Positions 53,332 to 62,411 of a stretch of DNA of 64,000 nt are shown piece by piece; the stretch's first letter is position 1; every line of letters begins with the position of its first letter. The stretch is from positions 3,658,001 to 3,722,000 of the forward strand of contig NZ_CP016210.1 of the NCBI RefSeq assembly GCF_001682385.1, given 5' to 3'. The translations under genes and the position numbers were made by a program. The DNA comes from Azoarcus olearius (GTDB lineage Bacteria > Pseudomonadota > Gammaproteobacteria > Burkholderiales > Rhodocyclaceae). A model generated the notes under the pieces. It did no database searches. It was given only the letters and a program-made list of their open reading frames with translations, and was not told the origin of the DNA.

Positions 53332-54231
53332 CTATAAGCGCAGGTAGTGGTCGGCGAGCAGCGCGGCGAACAGCAATGATAGGTAGACGATGGAGAAGCG
53401 GAAAGTGCGGCGTGCCAAGGCGTCACTGTAGTCCCGCAACAGGCGCCACGCGTAGTGCACGAAACGCAGGCCCAGTGCCACGGCGGCCACGAGGTAAATC
53501 CAGCCGCTCATGCGGATCGCGAAGGGCAGCAGCGTCACACCGAACAGCGCGCAGGTGTACAGCAGCACCGACAAGCGCGTGTAGGCGGCGCCGTGGGTCA
53601 CCGGCAACATCGGCAGTCCGGCGCGGGCGTAGTCCGCGGTGCGATACAGCGCCAGCGACCAGAAATGCGGCGGCGTCCACGCAAAGATGATCAGGAACAG
53701 CAGCAAGGCCTCGGCGGTGACCTCGCCCGACACCGCCGCCCATCCCAGCACCGGCGGCATAGCGCCCGAGGCACCCCCGATCACGATGTTTTGCGGCGTC
53801 CGCGGCTTCAGCAGCAGGGTGTAGATCACCGCATAGCCCACGAAGGTCGCCAGCGTCAGCCACATCGTCAGCGCATTCACCGCCTGGTACAGCACGCTCA
53901 ACCCGAATCCGCCCAGCACGCCCGCGAACACCAGCACTTCCGCGGAATGCAGTTCGCCGCGGGGCAGCGGGCGGTTGCGGGTACGCGCCATGCGCGCATC
54001 CAGCTGCTGCTCGATCAGGCAGTTCATCGCCGCGGCGGCGCCGGCCACGCACGCGATGCCGACCGTGGCGGCGAATACCCGCAGCGGATCGGGCAAGCCA
54101 TCGGGCACCGCCAGGAACATGCCGATGACCGCGCAGAACACGATCAAGGCATTGACGCGGGGCTTGGTGAGCACATAAAAGGCGTGCGCCCGCCGCCCCA
54201 GACCATGATGTGCGAGGGTCAGGGTTTTCAT
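53332..54231 (-). CDS. cyoE: Protoheme IX farnesyltransferase (heme O synthase)
   Basis: 299 residues, about nine membrane helices. UbiA-type aspartate motifs: [20 protein letters not shown] (allylic diphosphate binding, N-x3-D-x2-M-x-R-T-x2-R) and the second [15 protein letters not shown]. The ATG at 54231 overlaps the ctaA stop; longer open frames upstream are out-of-frame readings of ctaA. Converts heme B to heme O, feeding ctaA. Confidence 0.96.
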   Translation of the reverse strand: MKTLTLAHHGLGRRAHAFYVLTKPRVNALIVFCAVIGMFLAVPDGLPDPLRVFAATVGIACVAGAAAAMNCLIEQQLDARMARTRNRPLPRGELHSAEVLVFAGVLGGFGLSVLYQAVNALTMWLTLATFVGYAVIYTLLLKPRTPQNIVIGGASGAMPPVLGWAAVSGEVTAEALLLFLIIFAWTPPHFWSLALYRTADYARAGLPMLPVTHGAAYTRLSVLLYTCALFGVTLLPFAIRMSGWIYLVAAVALGLRFVHYAWRLLRDYSDALARRTFRFSIVYLSLLFAALLADHYLRL

Positions 54232-55271
54232 GATGGCCTCCCGTTTTCTGCGCGCCGCAGCGGCGCGAACTGCAGCGCGGGCGACCGGCGCGACACCGCC
54301 TCGCCGCCCGCCCGCCAGTTGATCCACACCATGACGCCCACCAACAGCGCCGCGCCGGCGTTGTGCGCCGCCGCCAAGGGCAGCGGCACCGCCAGCAGCA
54401 CGTTCGCCACTCCCAGCGCAAGCTGCATCAGCACCGCAGCCATCAGCACCCGGCCGGCCACGGCGTCGCGCCGCAGCAGCAGCCCGGCGAGCAGCAGCAG
54501 GAAGCCGCCGGCCACTGCGGCGCCCACGCGGTGCGCCCAGTGGATCGCGGTCAGCGCGGCGAGCGGCAGCAACTCGCCGTCTGCCGTCATGCCCAGCTCG
54601 CGGCGTAGATGGAAGGCGTTGGCGTAGTCGGCCTCCGGCCAGGCGCTGCCATGGCAACCGGGAAAATCCGGGCAGGCCAGCGCGGCATAGTTGGTGCTGG
54701 TCCAGCCGCCGAGTGCAATCTGGACGGCCAGCAGCGCCAATCCCACGCGTGCGCACAGGCGCAGGATCGGGCCGTAGCCCCGGCTGGCCCGTGCCGCCCC
54801 CCAGGCGCGCAGGCTCACCCAGCTCAGCAGCCCGAGCAGCGTGAGTCCGCCCAGCAGGTGACTGGTCACGATGGCCGGCTTCAGCAGCAAGGTCACTGTC
54901 CACTTGCCCAGCAGCGCCTGTATCACCACCACCCCGACCAGCCCGATCGCGGCGCCTGCCGCCACCTCGGGCAAGCGGCGCAAGCGCCACGCCAGCACGG
55001 CGATGGCGACGATGAGCAGGCCGAGCCCGCCCGCCAGATAGCGGTGCACCATCTCCTTCCACGCCTTCGCCGGACTCACCGGCCCGTGGGGGTCCGCTGC
55101 ATGCGCCGCGCCGATATCCTCGGCGGCGTGGTGCGGCGTCAGCCGGCCGTAGCAGCCCGGCCAATCGGGGCATCCAAGGCCCGCGTCGGCCAGCCGCACG
55201 TAGGCGCCGAACACCACCACCAGCGCGGTCAGGCACAGCGCGGCCAGCACGAGGCGGCGGTAGGCTTTCAT
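54228..55271 (-). CDS. ctaA: Heme A synthase (COX15 type)
   Basis: 347 residues, eight membrane helices in two similar halves. [20 protein letters not shown] and the later [20 protein letters not shown] carry the Cys-containing loops; [50 protein letters not shown] and [12 protein letters not shown] carry the four heme-ligand histidines. Oxidises heme O to heme A. The ATG overlaps the stop of the Sco-like gene and the stop overlaps cyoE (both ATGA). Confidence 0.95.
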   Translation of the reverse strand: MKAYRRLVLAALCLTALVVVFGAYVRLADAGLGCPDWPGCYGRLTPHHAAEDIGAAHAADPHGPVSPAKAWKEMVHRYLAGGLGLLIVAIAVLAWRLRRLPEVAAGAAIGLVGVVVIQALLGKWTVTLLLKPAIVTSHLLGGLTLLGLLSWVSLRAWGAARASRGYGPILRLCARVGLALLAVQIALGGWTSTNYAALACPDFPGCHGSAWPEADYANAFHLRRELGMTADGELLPLAALTAIHWAHRVGAAVAGGFLLLLAGLLLRRDAVAGRVLMAAVLMQLALGVANVLLAVPLPLAAAHNAGAALLVGVMVWINWRAGGEAVSRRSPALQFAPLRRAENGRPS

Positions 55272-55912
55272 CGCGATGCGCCTCCGCGGCCGAGCTGCGA
55301 GTACTTGAGCAGGCGCTCCAGGTCCTTCGCCATCCCCCGGGTCAGCGCGTCGGCGCCTTCTAAGCGGGGCGCCCGGTAACGCAACATGGCGTTGCCCAGC
55401 GGATCGACCAGATAGATGCGGATGGCGTCGGTGCCGGCGAGCGGCGGCTGCCATGCGTCCGGAAGGCGCGCCAGGCGCAGGTCGGGATGCGCATCGAGCA
55501 CCGCCGGCAGCGCCCGCCCCTCTCCATCCACCAGCCACCCCAGCGCCACCCGCCCCTGCTCCTTGCCCTGCATCAGTCGGGCCTGACGCATGGCATAGAG
55601 CGCGTCGGCGCAAAGGCGGTCGCACTCCGCTGGCGCCACCATCAGCAGCGTCCAGCGGCGCTCGAAATCGGCGCGATGCAGCGGGGCGGCCTCGCCCACC
55701 GGTGCAAGCGGAACATCCGCCAGGGCCACCGGCGAAATCAACTCGCCGTGATTGACGCGCCCGCCCGGCTGCCACAGATAGAACGCCAGGTAGGAGGCGA
55801 TCACCGGCAGCACGCACACCGCGGCGAGCAGCAACAGGGTGCGGCGGCCGCGCCACACCGCGTCGGGCGAGGGCTGCGGGGCCGGGCGCAGCGGATCAGA
55901 CGCGAGCGGCAT
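55268..55912 (-). CDS. Membrane-anchored Sco-like protein between SURF1 and ctaA
   Basis: 214 residues from ATG 55912 (a GTG at 55921 is possible). One membrane helix ([20 protein letters not shown]) and a periplasmic domain with a Sco/thioredoxin-like outline: [20 protein letters not shown] has a C-x3-C pair (Cys97, Cys101) at the place where SCO1 has CPDVC, and [19 protein letters not shown] matches the SCO1 strand YVFDPQGRLRLYVR. The conserved copper-binding His of SCO1 is missing there. It overlaps SURF1 by 17 bases and ctaA by four. Probably a thiol or assembly factor for the oxidase; often annotated only as hypothetical. Confidence 0.8.
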   Translation of the reverse strand: MPLASDPLRPAPQPSPDAVWRGRRTLLLLAAVCVLPVIASYLAFYLWQPGGRVNHGELISPVALADVPLAPVGEAAPLHRADFERRWTLLMVAPAECDRLCADALYAMRQARLMQGKEQGRVALGWLVDGEGRALPAVLDAHPDLRLARLPDAWQPPLAGTDAIRIYLVDPLGNAMLRYRAPRLEGADALTRGMAKDLERLLKYSQLGRGGASR

Positions 55913-56618
55913 GACCGTCACGGTGCCTCCCCCGGAAAATCCGCCAGCCGTAACGCAGCGTCAGGCCCGCCGCCAGCGCCGCCAGCCCGTACCACTGCAG
56001 GGCATAGCCGCGGTGGCGCTCGATGCCGGCATCCGGCTGTGGCCAGTCGCGCACCAGCCCGTCTGCCGAGGGCGACGCTTGCTGCACGATCCACTCCGCA
56101 ACGGCCACACCCGTCTGTGCGCGGTAGTGCGCCAGGTCAAGGTATTGCCACAGCCGGCCCTGCCCCGGCGAGTCGGCCAGCGTAAAGGGCGAATGCTGCG
56201 GCAAGCGCACCACCCCTTCCAGTTCCGCATCCTCGCCCGCGGGCGGCACCGCCGGAAGCTGGCGCCGATCGATACCCGCCGCAACCCATCCACGATTGAC
56301 CAGCACGCTGCCGGAGCCGTCCGCCAGTTCCACCGGCGTCAGCACGTGGAAACCCGGGCGCCCGTTGTAGCTGCGGTTGTCGAGATAGACCGTGGCGTGC
56401 GCCAACCACCGCCCGGTGATGCGCACACGCTGCCACTCCTCGGCGGTGGCGGTTGCCGGCAGCGCGCGGGCGCCCGCGGCGGCCCGTTCGGCGGCTACCC
56501 GTTGCAGCGCCGCCTTTTCGGCGGCGCGCCGCAGCTGCCAGTTGCCGAGCTGCAGCGTCAGCATCGCCAGCGCAAAGCCGGCCAGCAACGGCAGCAGAAG
56601 CTGGAACGCGCCCTTCAT
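55896..56618 (-). CDS. SURF1-family cytochrome oxidase assembly protein
   Basis: 240 residues. Two membrane helices at the ends (LLLPLLAGFALAMLTLQLGN; GYALQWYGLAALAAGLTLRY) flanking a periplasmic domain, with LGNWQLRRAAEK, GRPGFHVLTPVELADGSG, VLVNRGWV and NDRYALQWY-like GYALQWYG. SURF1 helps insert heme a3 into subunit I. Begins 48 bases from the start of the oppositely oriented DUF2909 gene, so it has its own promoter there or is read through from ctaE. Confidence 0.94.
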   Translation of the reverse strand: MKGAFQLLLPLLAGFALAMLTLQLGNWQLRRAAEKAALQRVAAERAAAGARALPATATAEEWQRVRITGRWLAHATVYLDNRSYNGRPGFHVLTPVELADGSGSVLVNRGWVAAGIDRRQLPAVPPAGEDAELEGVVRLPQHSPFTLADSPGQGRLWQYLDLAHYRAQTGVAVAEWIVQQASPSADGLVRDWPQPDAGIERHRGYALQWYGLAALAAGLTLRYGWRIFRGRHRDGHAARV

Positions 56619-56666
56619 CGCGCGCCGATTCCCCTAAACTGAAGCTGAATCTCCGGGAGTTCCGCC

Positions 56667-56861
56667 ATGCGCATCGTCGTCATCGCCTTCCTCGTCCTGA
56701 TCGTCGCCAGCCTCGGCTCCGCCCTCGCCTTCCTGATCCGCGACCGCGGCCGCGGCGAGCGCACCGCGCGTGCGCTGGCGCTGCGGGTCGGGCTGTCGAT
56801 CACCCTGTTCACGCTGCTGATGGCGGGCTTTGCCACGGGCCTGATCGACAGCAAGCTGTGA
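56667..56861 (+). CDS. Small twin-transmembrane protein (DUF2909-like)
   Basis: 64 residues with two helices (IVVIAFLVLIVASLGSALAF; LSITLFTLLMAGFATGLI) separated by a basic loop RDRGRGERTARAL. GGGAG upstream of the ATG. Known as DUF2909, typically found beside betaproteobacterial cytochrome oxidase genes. It is the only + strand gene within the oxidase cluster, lying between ctaE and SURF1 genes. Function unknown; an assembly or stability factor is plausible. Confidence 0.85.
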   Translation: MRIVVIAFLVLIVASLGSALAFLIRDRGRGERTARALALRVGLSITLFTLLMAGFATGLIDSKL

Positions 56862-56874
56862 TCCCGCCCCGCCG

Positions 56875-57726
56875 CTACAGCCAGTAGACGACGACGAACA
56901 GGAACAGCCACACCACGTCCACGAAGTGCCAGTACCACGCCGCGGCCTCGAAGCCGAAGTGGCTATCCGGGGTGAAGTGGCCGGCCATCGCGCGCGCCAG
57001 CATCACCGTCAGCATGATGGCGCCCACGGTCACATGCATGCCGTGAAAGCCGGTGAGCATGAAGAAGGTCGAGCCGTAGATGCCGGTGTCCAGCCGCAGG
57101 TTGAGTTCGGCATAGGCGTGGATGTATTCGTAGGCTTGCAGCGCAAGAAACACCGCGCCCAGCAGGATCGTGACCAGCAGCCCGAGCTTGAGCTGGCCGC
57201 GGTTGCCCTTCAGCAGGCCGTAGTGCGCCCAGGTGAGGGTCGCGCCGGAACTGAGCAGGATCAGCGTGTTGATCGCGGGGATGCCCCACGCGCCCATCGG
57301 CGTGAAGTTTTCCGCCGCGTTCGGCCCCGCGTTGGGCCAGGCGCCGTTGTAGCCCTGCCACAACAAGGAAAGGTTGTCGCCCGACGACAGCGCCGGCACC
57401 GCCAGCACGCGCACGTAGAACAGCGCACCGAAGAAGGCGGCGAAGAACATCACCTCGGAGAAGATGAACCAGCCCATCGACCAGCGGAAGGCGGTATCCA
57501 CCTGGTGCCCGTACTTGCCGGACTCCGATTCGCGCACGACGGTGCCGAACCAGCCGAACAGCATGTAGATCAGGATCGCGATGCCGGCGAAGAACACCCA
57601 CGGCCCGGCCGGCACGTGATTGACCCACAGCGCCGCGCCGGTGCCGAACAGCAGCAGCGCCACCGAGCCGAAGATCGGGAATTTCGACGGCTCCGGCACG
57701 AAATAACGTTCGAGTGCTTCGGTCAT
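56875..57726 (-). CDS. ctaE: Cytochrome c oxidase subunit III
   Basis: 283 residues, seven membrane helices. FRWSMGWFIFSEVMFFAAFF, NTLILLSSGATLTWAHYGLL, STFFMLTGFHGMHVTVGAIM and the C-terminal WYWHFVDVVWLFLFVVVYWL are subunit III signatures. Inner-membrane subunit of the aa3-type oxidase. GGAGG precedes the ATG; stops 13 bases before the convergent DUF2909 stop. Confidence 0.97.
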   Translation of the reverse strand: MTEALERYFVPEPSKFPIFGSVALLLFGTGAALWVNHVPAGPWVFFAGIAILIYMLFGWFGTVVRESESGKYGHQVDTAFRWSMGWFIFSEVMFFAAFFGALFYVRVLAVPALSSGDNLSLLWQGYNGAWPNAGPNAAENFTPMGAWGIPAINTLILLSSGATLTWAHYGLLKGNRGQLKLGLLVTILLGAVFLALQAYEYIHAYAELNLRLDTGIYGSTFFMLTGFHGMHVTVGAIMLTVMLARAMAGHFTPDSHFGFEAAAWYWHFVDVVWLFLFVVVYWL

Positions 57727-57766
57727 GGTTGCCTCCTTGCCGCAGCCCTCCCACAGGGAAGGCGCC

Positions 57767-57967
57767 CTAGCCCACCACCCAGTACACCAGCGTCAGCAGT
57801 CCCAGCACGAACACCGCGCCGGCGAGGATGCCCGCCACGATCACCGCGACCGGGTTCAGCGCCCGCGCGTCCTCTTCATAACCGCGCCGTTTGCGCACGC
57901 CGAGGAAGGACCACAGCACCGCGCGCAGCGTGGCGAAAAAGCCGGCCCGCGGCCTGTCATCCACCAC
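57767..57967 (-). CDS. Small membrane protein (DUF2970-like)
   Basis: 66 residues, GTG start at 57967 or 57964, overlapping the ctaG end. FATLRAVLWSFLGVRKRRGY is the conserved N-terminal motif, followed by one membrane helix (VAVIVAGILAGAVFVLGLLT). DUF2970 proteins accompany the oxidase genes of betaproteobacteria. Role unknown. Confidence 0.85.
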   Translation of the reverse strand: MVDDRPRAGFFATLRAVLWSFLGVRKRRGYEEDARALNPVAVIVAGILAGAVFVLGLLTLVYWVVG

Positions 57968-58532
57968 CGCCGCCCGCTACCGCTGCCATCTTGCGGCCCT
58001 GGATTTCGAAGAAGGTGTAGGACAGGGTCACCGTCGTCACGTCTTCGGGCAGGGTCGGATCGAGCACGAACACCACCGGCATCGTGCGCCGTTCGCCGGG
58101 TGCCAGCGTCTGCTGCTGGAAGCAGAAGCAGTCGAGCTTGCGGAAGTAACGCCCGGCCTGCTGTGGTCCGTAGCTCGGCACCGCCTGGCCGGTCACCGTC
58201 TGCGCGCGCACGTTCGCCACCTCGTAGTCGACGCGCACGAGTTCGCCGGGATGGACGCGGACCGAGGTCTGCGCCGGACGGAACTGCCACGGCAGGTCGT
58301 GCAGGTTGGCGTCGAACTGCACCAGCACGCTGCGCTTGCGATCCACCTGCGTGTTGGCGGGCAGCGCATCGGGCTTGACGATGTTGTTGATACCGGTGAC
58401 CTCGCAGATCTTTTCGTAGAACGGCACCAGCGAGAAACCGAATCCGAACATCACCACCGCGGCCAGACCCAGGCGCCACAGCAGGCGGCGGTTCTCCAGC
58501 GTCAGCGGCAGCGGGTGGTGGGCCTGCTTCAT
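57957..58532 (-). CDS. ctaG: Cytochrome c oxidase assembly protein CtaG (Cox11)
   Basis: 191 residues. One N-terminal helix (LGLAAVVMFGFGFSLVPFYE), then a periplasmic domain with KLDCFCFQQQTLAPGE, the CFCF copper-binding motif. Delivers copper to the CuB site of subunit I. The ATG overlaps the TGA of the 38-residue gene before it. The C-terminus is an unusual run of glycines (AAVAGGGGG), where it overlaps the DUF2970 gene. Confidence 0.96.
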   Translation of the reverse strand: MKQAHHPLPLTLENRRLLWRLGLAAVVMFGFGFSLVPFYEKICEVTGINNIVKPDALPANTQVDRKRSVLVQFDANLHDLPWQFRPAQTSVRVHPGELVRVDYEVANVRAQTVTGQAVPSYGPQQAGRYFRKLDCFCFQQQTLAPGERRTMPVVFVLDPTLPEDVTTVTLSYTFFEIQGRKMAAVAGGGGG

Positions 58533-58645
58533 AGCCCGAACATCCTGTACTTGACGATCACCACGCAGAAGAAGACCAAGGCCAGCAGCGCATGCGCCAG
58601 CGCAAGGCGGCGATTGGCGCGGCGGCGGTCCAGCGGCTTGTCCAC
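58529..58645 (-). CDS. Cytochrome oxidase small assembly protein (38 residues)
   Basis: GTG start at 58645 with GGAGGAG upstream (rc of 58651-58657), encoding VDKPLDRRRANRRLALAHAL followed by LALVFFCVVIVKYRMFGL and a TGA that overlaps the ctaG ATG. Basic N-terminal arm plus one membrane helix. It corresponds to the tiny protein seen between ctaD and ctaG in betaproteobacteria. Below usual gene-length cut-offs and easily missed. Coupled translation supports that it is real. Confidence 0.82.
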   Translation of the reverse strand: MDKPLDRRRANRRLALAHALLALVFFCVVIVKYRMFGL

Positions 58646-58669
58646 GTGTTCTCCTCCTTTCGGCCCGGT

Positions 58670-60247
58670 TCAGGCCACCACCGGCGGATGCTCGAAGGTG
58701 TGGTGCGGCGCGGGCGACGGCACCGTCCATTCCAGCCCCTCGGCCCCCTCCCAGGGCTTGGCCGCGGCCCGTTCTCCGGCGCGCATCGACTTCACCACGA
58801 CCGCGATGAAGATGAGCTGTGACAAACCGAAGCCGAAGGCGCCCACCGTGGCGAGTGCGTTGAAATCGGCGAACTGCAGCGCGTAGTCGGGAATCCGCCG
58901 CGGCATGCCCGCGAGGCCGAGAAAGTGCATCGGGAAGAAGGTGATGTTGAAGAACACCATCGAACTCCAGAAGTGCAGCTTGCCCAGCCGCTCGTCCGGC
59001 ATGCGCCCGGTCCATTTCGGCAACCAGAAATAGGCCCCCGCGAACAGCGCGAACAGGCTGCCGGCCACCAGCACGTAGTGGAAGTGGGCCACCACGTAGT
59101 AGGTGTCGTGGATCTGGATGTCGATCGGCGCGATCGCGCAGATCAGCCCGGTGAAACCGCCGATGGTGAACACGAAGATGAAGCCGGTCGCCCACAGCAT
59201 CGGCGTCTCGAAGCTGAGCGCGCCGCGCCACATCGTCGCCACCCAGTTGAACACCTTCACCCCGGTCGGCACGGCGATCAGCATCGTCGCGTACATGAAG
59301 TAGAGCTGCCCCACCACCGGCATGCCGGTGGAGAACATGTGGTGCGCCCACACCATGAAGGACAGGATCGCGATCGACGCGGTGGCATAGACCATGGAGG
59401 CGTAGCCGAACAGCGGCTTCCTCGCGAAGGTCGGGATGATCTGGCTGACGATGCCGAAGGCCGGGAGGATCATGATGTAGACCTCCGGGTGGCCGAAGAA
59501 CCAGAAGATGTGCTGGTACATCACCGGGTCGCCGCCGCCGGCGGCGTTGAAGAAGCTGGTGCCGAAGTGGCGGTCGGTCAGGATCATGGTGACCGCGCCC
59601 GCCAGCACCGGCATCACCGCGATCAGCAGGTAGGCGGTGATCAGCCAGGTCCAGCAGAACAGCGGCATCTTCATCAGCGTCATGCCGGGCGCGCGCATGT
59701 TGAGCACGGTGACGATGATGTTGATCGCGCCCATGATCGAGCTGAGGCCCATGATGTGGATGGCGAAGATCGCCATGTCCATGCCCATGCCCATCTGCAC
59801 CGACAGCGGCGCGTACAGGGTCCACCCCGCCGCGGTGGCGCCGCCCGGCACGAAAAAGGAGCCGAGCAGCAGGATCGCCGCCGGCGGTAGCAGCCAGAAG
59901 CTCCAGTTGTTCATGCGCGCAAAGGCCATGTCGCTGGCGCCGATCATCAGCGGAATCATCCAGTTCGCAAAGCCGACGAAGGCCGGCATGATCGCGCCGA
60001 ACACCATCACCAGCCCGTGCATGGTGGTGAGCTGGTTGAAGAACTCCGGCTGCACGATCTGCAGGCCCGGCTGGAACAGCTCGGAGCGTATCGTCAGCGC
60101 CATCACCCCGCCGGACAGGAACATCACGAAGCTGAACAGCAGGTACATCGTGCCGATGTCTTTGTGATTGGTGGTCGTCACCCACCGCATCAGCCCGGCG
60201 GGCGGATGGGGATGACCATGCAACTGTTCCGGGGTGACGGCAGCCAT
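58670..60247 (-). CDS. ctaD: Cytochrome c oxidase subunit I
   Basis: 525 residues from ATG 60247 with GAGGAGG upstream; longer upstream frames are readings of ctaC. Twelve helices. [20 protein letters not shown] start, [20 protein letters not shown] with the cross-linked His-Tyr of CuB, then [11 protein letters not shown], and the heme ligand pair in [20 protein letters not shown]. Contains heme a, heme a3 and CuB; pumps protons ([21 protein letters not shown]-channel region). Confidence 0.98.
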   Translation of the reverse strand: MAAVTPEQLHGHPHPPAGLMRWVTTTNHKDIGTMYLLFSFVMFLSGGVMALTIRSELFQPGLQIVQPEFFNQLTTMHGLVMVFGAIMPAFVGFANWMIPLMIGASDMAFARMNNWSFWLLPPAAILLLGSFFVPGGATAAGWTLYAPLSVQMGMGMDMAIFAIHIMGLSSIMGAINIIVTVLNMRAPGMTLMKMPLFCWTWLITAYLLIAVMPVLAGAVTMILTDRHFGTSFFNAAGGGDPVMYQHIFWFFGHPEVYIMILPAFGIVSQIIPTFARKPLFGYASMVYATASIAILSFMVWAHHMFSTGMPVVGQLYFMYATMLIAVPTGVKVFNWVATMWRGALSFETPMLWATGFIFVFTIGGFTGLICAIAPIDIQIHDTYYVVAHFHYVLVAGSLFALFAGAYFWLPKWTGRMPDERLGKLHFWSSMVFFNITFFPMHFLGLAGMPRRIPDYALQFADFNALATVGAFGFGLSQLIFIAVVVKSMRAGERAAAKPWEGAEGLEWTVPSPAPHHTFEHPPVVA

Positions 60248-60291
60248 TTGCGGAAATCCTCCTCGAAGCGGCGCGGCGCCTGCGCGGCGCC

Positions 60292-61434
60292 TCAGCCCTT
60301 GCGACCGGCCTTGATGTCGGCGGGCTGCACGGCCTCGCCGGTGGCATTGCTCCAGCTGTTGCGGGTGTAGGTGATCACCGCGGCGAGATCCGCATCCGAC
60401 AGCTGCGGCCCGAACGCAGCCATCGCCGTGCCCGGGCGACCGTGCAGCACCACGTCGATCTGCCCGTTCTTGTCGCCCAGCACCAGGGCGGAGCCATCCA
60501 GCGGCGGGAAAGCCGGCGGCAGGCCCTTGCCGTTTTCCTGATGGCAGGCCTGGCAGTTGGCGGCGAACACCTTCTGCCCGCGGGCGACGAGTTCGGCCAG
60601 CGCCCATTCGCGGCTGTCGTCCGCACTCAGGGCCGCGGCGCCGGCGCGCTGCTTCGCCACCCAAGCGGTGTAGGCCTCGGCGGAAACGACGTGCACCTCG
60701 ATCGGCATGAAGGCGTGCTCGCGCCCGCACAGCTCGGCGCAGCTGCCGCGATAGACGCCTTCCTTGTCGGTGCGGAACCAGGTGTCGCGGATGAAGCCGG
60801 GAATGGCGTCCTGCTTGGCGCCGAAGGCAGGCACCCACCACGCGTGGATCACATCGTTGGCGGTGGTGATGACGCGGATCTTCTTGCCCGCGGGCACCAC
60901 CATCGGGTTATCGACCTCGACCAGATAGTTCTCGCCCTTCGGGGCCTTGCCCTCGATCTGATCGCGCGGTGTGGACAGCGCGGACAGGAAGCGGATGCCC
61001 TCGCCTTCGCCCTGCAGGTAGTCGTAGCCCCATTTCCACTGGTAGCCGGTGACCTTGACCGTGATGTCGGCTTCCGAGGTGTCCTTCATCGCGATCACCG
61101 TGCGGGTCGCGGGCCACGCCATGCCGAGCAGGATCAGCACCGGCGCAACCGTCCAGGCGATCTCGACCGCGGTGTTCTCGTGGAAATGGGCGGCGGTGGC
61201 GCCGCGCGATTTGCGGTGGTGGATCACCGCCCAGAACATCACGCCGAACACGCCGATGAAGATCAACAGGCACAGCAGCAGCATCAGCGTGTGCATGTCG
61301 TAGATGTGCGCCGCGATCTCGGTGACCGGCGGCTGCAGGTTGAAACGGCTCGGGCCGACATCGGCCATGACGCACTGCGGCAAGGCCAGCGTCAAAGCCG
61401 GGGCTGCGGCTGCGATTCGAACGGCATGACTCAT
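60292..61434 (-). CDS. ctaC: Cytochrome c oxidase subunit II with fused cytochrome c domain (caa3-like)
   Basis: 380 residues from ATG 61434. Signal peptide ending CVMA, two membrane helices, then the CuA domain: His197, [14 protein letters not shown] with Cys232, Cys236, His240 and Met243. After residue about 280 there is a cytochrome c domain with heme site CQACH (Cys294, Cys297, His298) and a Met-containing [14 protein letters not shown]. The fusion makes a caa3-like enzyme that carries its own electron entry heme. First gene of the operon; a 389-base regulatory region precedes it. Confidence 0.96.
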   Translation of the reverse strand: MSHAVRIAAAAPALTLALPQCVMADVGPSRFNLQPPVTEIAAHIYDMHTLMLLLCLLIFIGVFGVMFWAVIHHRKSRGATAAHFHENTAVEIAWTVAPVLILLGMAWPATRTVIAMKDTSEADITVKVTGYQWKWGYDYLQGEGEGIRFLSALSTPRDQIEGKAPKGENYLVEVDNPMVVPAGKKIRVITTANDVIHAWWVPAFGAKQDAIPGFIRDTWFRTDKEGVYRGSCAELCGREHAFMPIEVHVVSAEAYTAWVAKQRAGAAALSADDSREWALAELVARGQKVFAANCQACHQENGKGLPPAFPPLDGSALVLGDKNGQIDVVLHGRPGTAMAAFGPQLSDADLAAVITYTRNSWSNATGEAVQPADIKAGRKG

Positions 61435-61684
61435 GGGCACCCCCGAGTAATGCAGCTTCGACCAATGAGCCTGCGGCCATGACCGCCATGGATGACCTTG
61501 CCATCCCGGCGCCACAACGGATCGATGTCTCCTCCACCCGCTGTACTGCCATGGTCCGGCCGGGCCGGAACGGTTCTGGGCGCGGCCGCCGCACTTTTCG
61601 TTGTTTGCGTTTGGCGTATGCCGGACGCGCCGCTCAGTCGAACCGATCATGCCATAGCGAATTTGGCGGTCGCAACACGGTTTT

Positions 61685-61698
61685 TTGACTCAGATCAA
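61685..61698 (-). promoter_or_regulatory. FNR/ANR-like box upstream of the cytochrome oxidase operon
   Basis: On the - strand TTGAT-CTGA-GTCAA: nine of ten positions match the TTGAT-N4-ATCAA consensus. It lies about 250 bases upstream of ctaC and about 50 bases upstream of the candidate transcription start, a position consistent with oxygen control of the operon. Confidence 0.55.
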
Positions 61699-61722
61699 CA
61701 TATTGCACCGCAAAACACGCTA

Positions 61723-61738
61723 GGCAGCCCGCGCTGCC
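61723..61738 (-). terminator. Candidate rfaE2 terminator
   Basis: GGCAGC / GCTGCC, 6-bp stem with a 4-base loop, 86 bases past the rfaE2 stop; TAGCGTGTTTT follows on the - strand. Short stem, so only modest support. Confidence 0.4.
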
Positions 61739-61823
61739 AACGCCTGTACCGGCACGCTCAGGGTTTTCCCCGAGGCGGCGATATTGCGCCGCAACATCGC
61801 TACCTCGCCCCCGGAGCGGCCGT

Positions 61824-62333
61824 TCAGCCGCGCCGGATGCGCTCGATCAGGGCGGTGGTCGATCGTTCGACTTCGAACGGAATGGAATGAACACTGCCGC
61901 CCCAGCCCCGCACCTCGGCCGCGCCGACGATGCGCTCGGGCGCCCAGTCGCCGCCCTTCACCAGCACCTCGGGCCGTGCCTCGAGGATGCGCGCGAGCGG
62001 CGTGTCCTCGTCGAACCAGGTCACCAGGTCCACGCAGCCCAGCGCCGCCATCACCGCGAGCCGGTCTTCCAGCGGGTTCATCGGGCGGTCCTCACCCTTG
62101 CCGAGGCGGCGCACCGAGGCGTCGGTGTTGAGCGCCACCACCATCGCCGCACCGAGCGCGCGCGCCTGGGCGAGGTAAGTGACGTGGCCGCGGTGCAGGA
62201 TGTCGAAGCAGCCATTGGTGAAGACCAGCGGCCGCGGCAGACCCGACGCCCGCTCGGCAAGGGCTTCGGGCGGGCAGATCTTGCGTTCGAAATCGGGGCG
62301 GGAGTAGCTGGCGCTGCCGGCGGGCGTGGTCAT
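61824..62333 (-). CDS. rfaE2: D-glycero-beta-D-manno-heptose 1-phosphate adenylyltransferase
   Basis: 169 residues from ATG 62333. Nucleotidyltransferase motifs [20 protein letters not shown] (HxGH), [20 protein letters not shown] and [20 protein letters not shown]. It is the stand-alone C-terminal half of HldE, so the kinase must be encoded separately. Makes ADP-heptose for lipopolysaccharide core. Monocistronic between the symporter gene and the oxidase operon; no direct link to the exopolysaccharide. Confidence 0.95.
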   Translation of the reverse strand: MTTPAGSASYSRPDFERKICPPEALAERASGLPRPLVFTNGCFDILHRGHVTYLAQARALGAAMVVALNTDASVRRLGKGEDRPMNPLEDRLAVMAALGCVDLVTWFDEDTPLARILEARPEVLVKGGDWAPERIVGAAEVRGWGGSVHSIPFEVERSTTALIERIRRG

Positions 62334-62411
62334 AGGGCGTGCCTTCGGTTCGTTCGGGATGCCGCCGGAGCTGCGGGCGGAGGGCGGCATTCTAGCCGGG
62401 CGCGGGCAAGG

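Larger units (their letters stand above)
61435..61823. other. Regulatory intergenic region between ctaC and rfaE2
   Basis: 389 bases without a credible gene. Contains an FNR-like box (61685-61698), a hairpin (61723-61738) and, on the - strand, a weak promoter candidate TTGCGA-18 bases-CATGAT (61675 to 61646) giving a start near 61639 and a long leader before ctaC. Small open frames here lack coding character. Confidence 0.5.

Noticed and set aside
53332-55236. 634-codon reading that joins ctaA and cyoE regions
   Set aside because: Its first half is an out-of-frame reading of ctaA; only the cyoE part from 54231 is a real protein.
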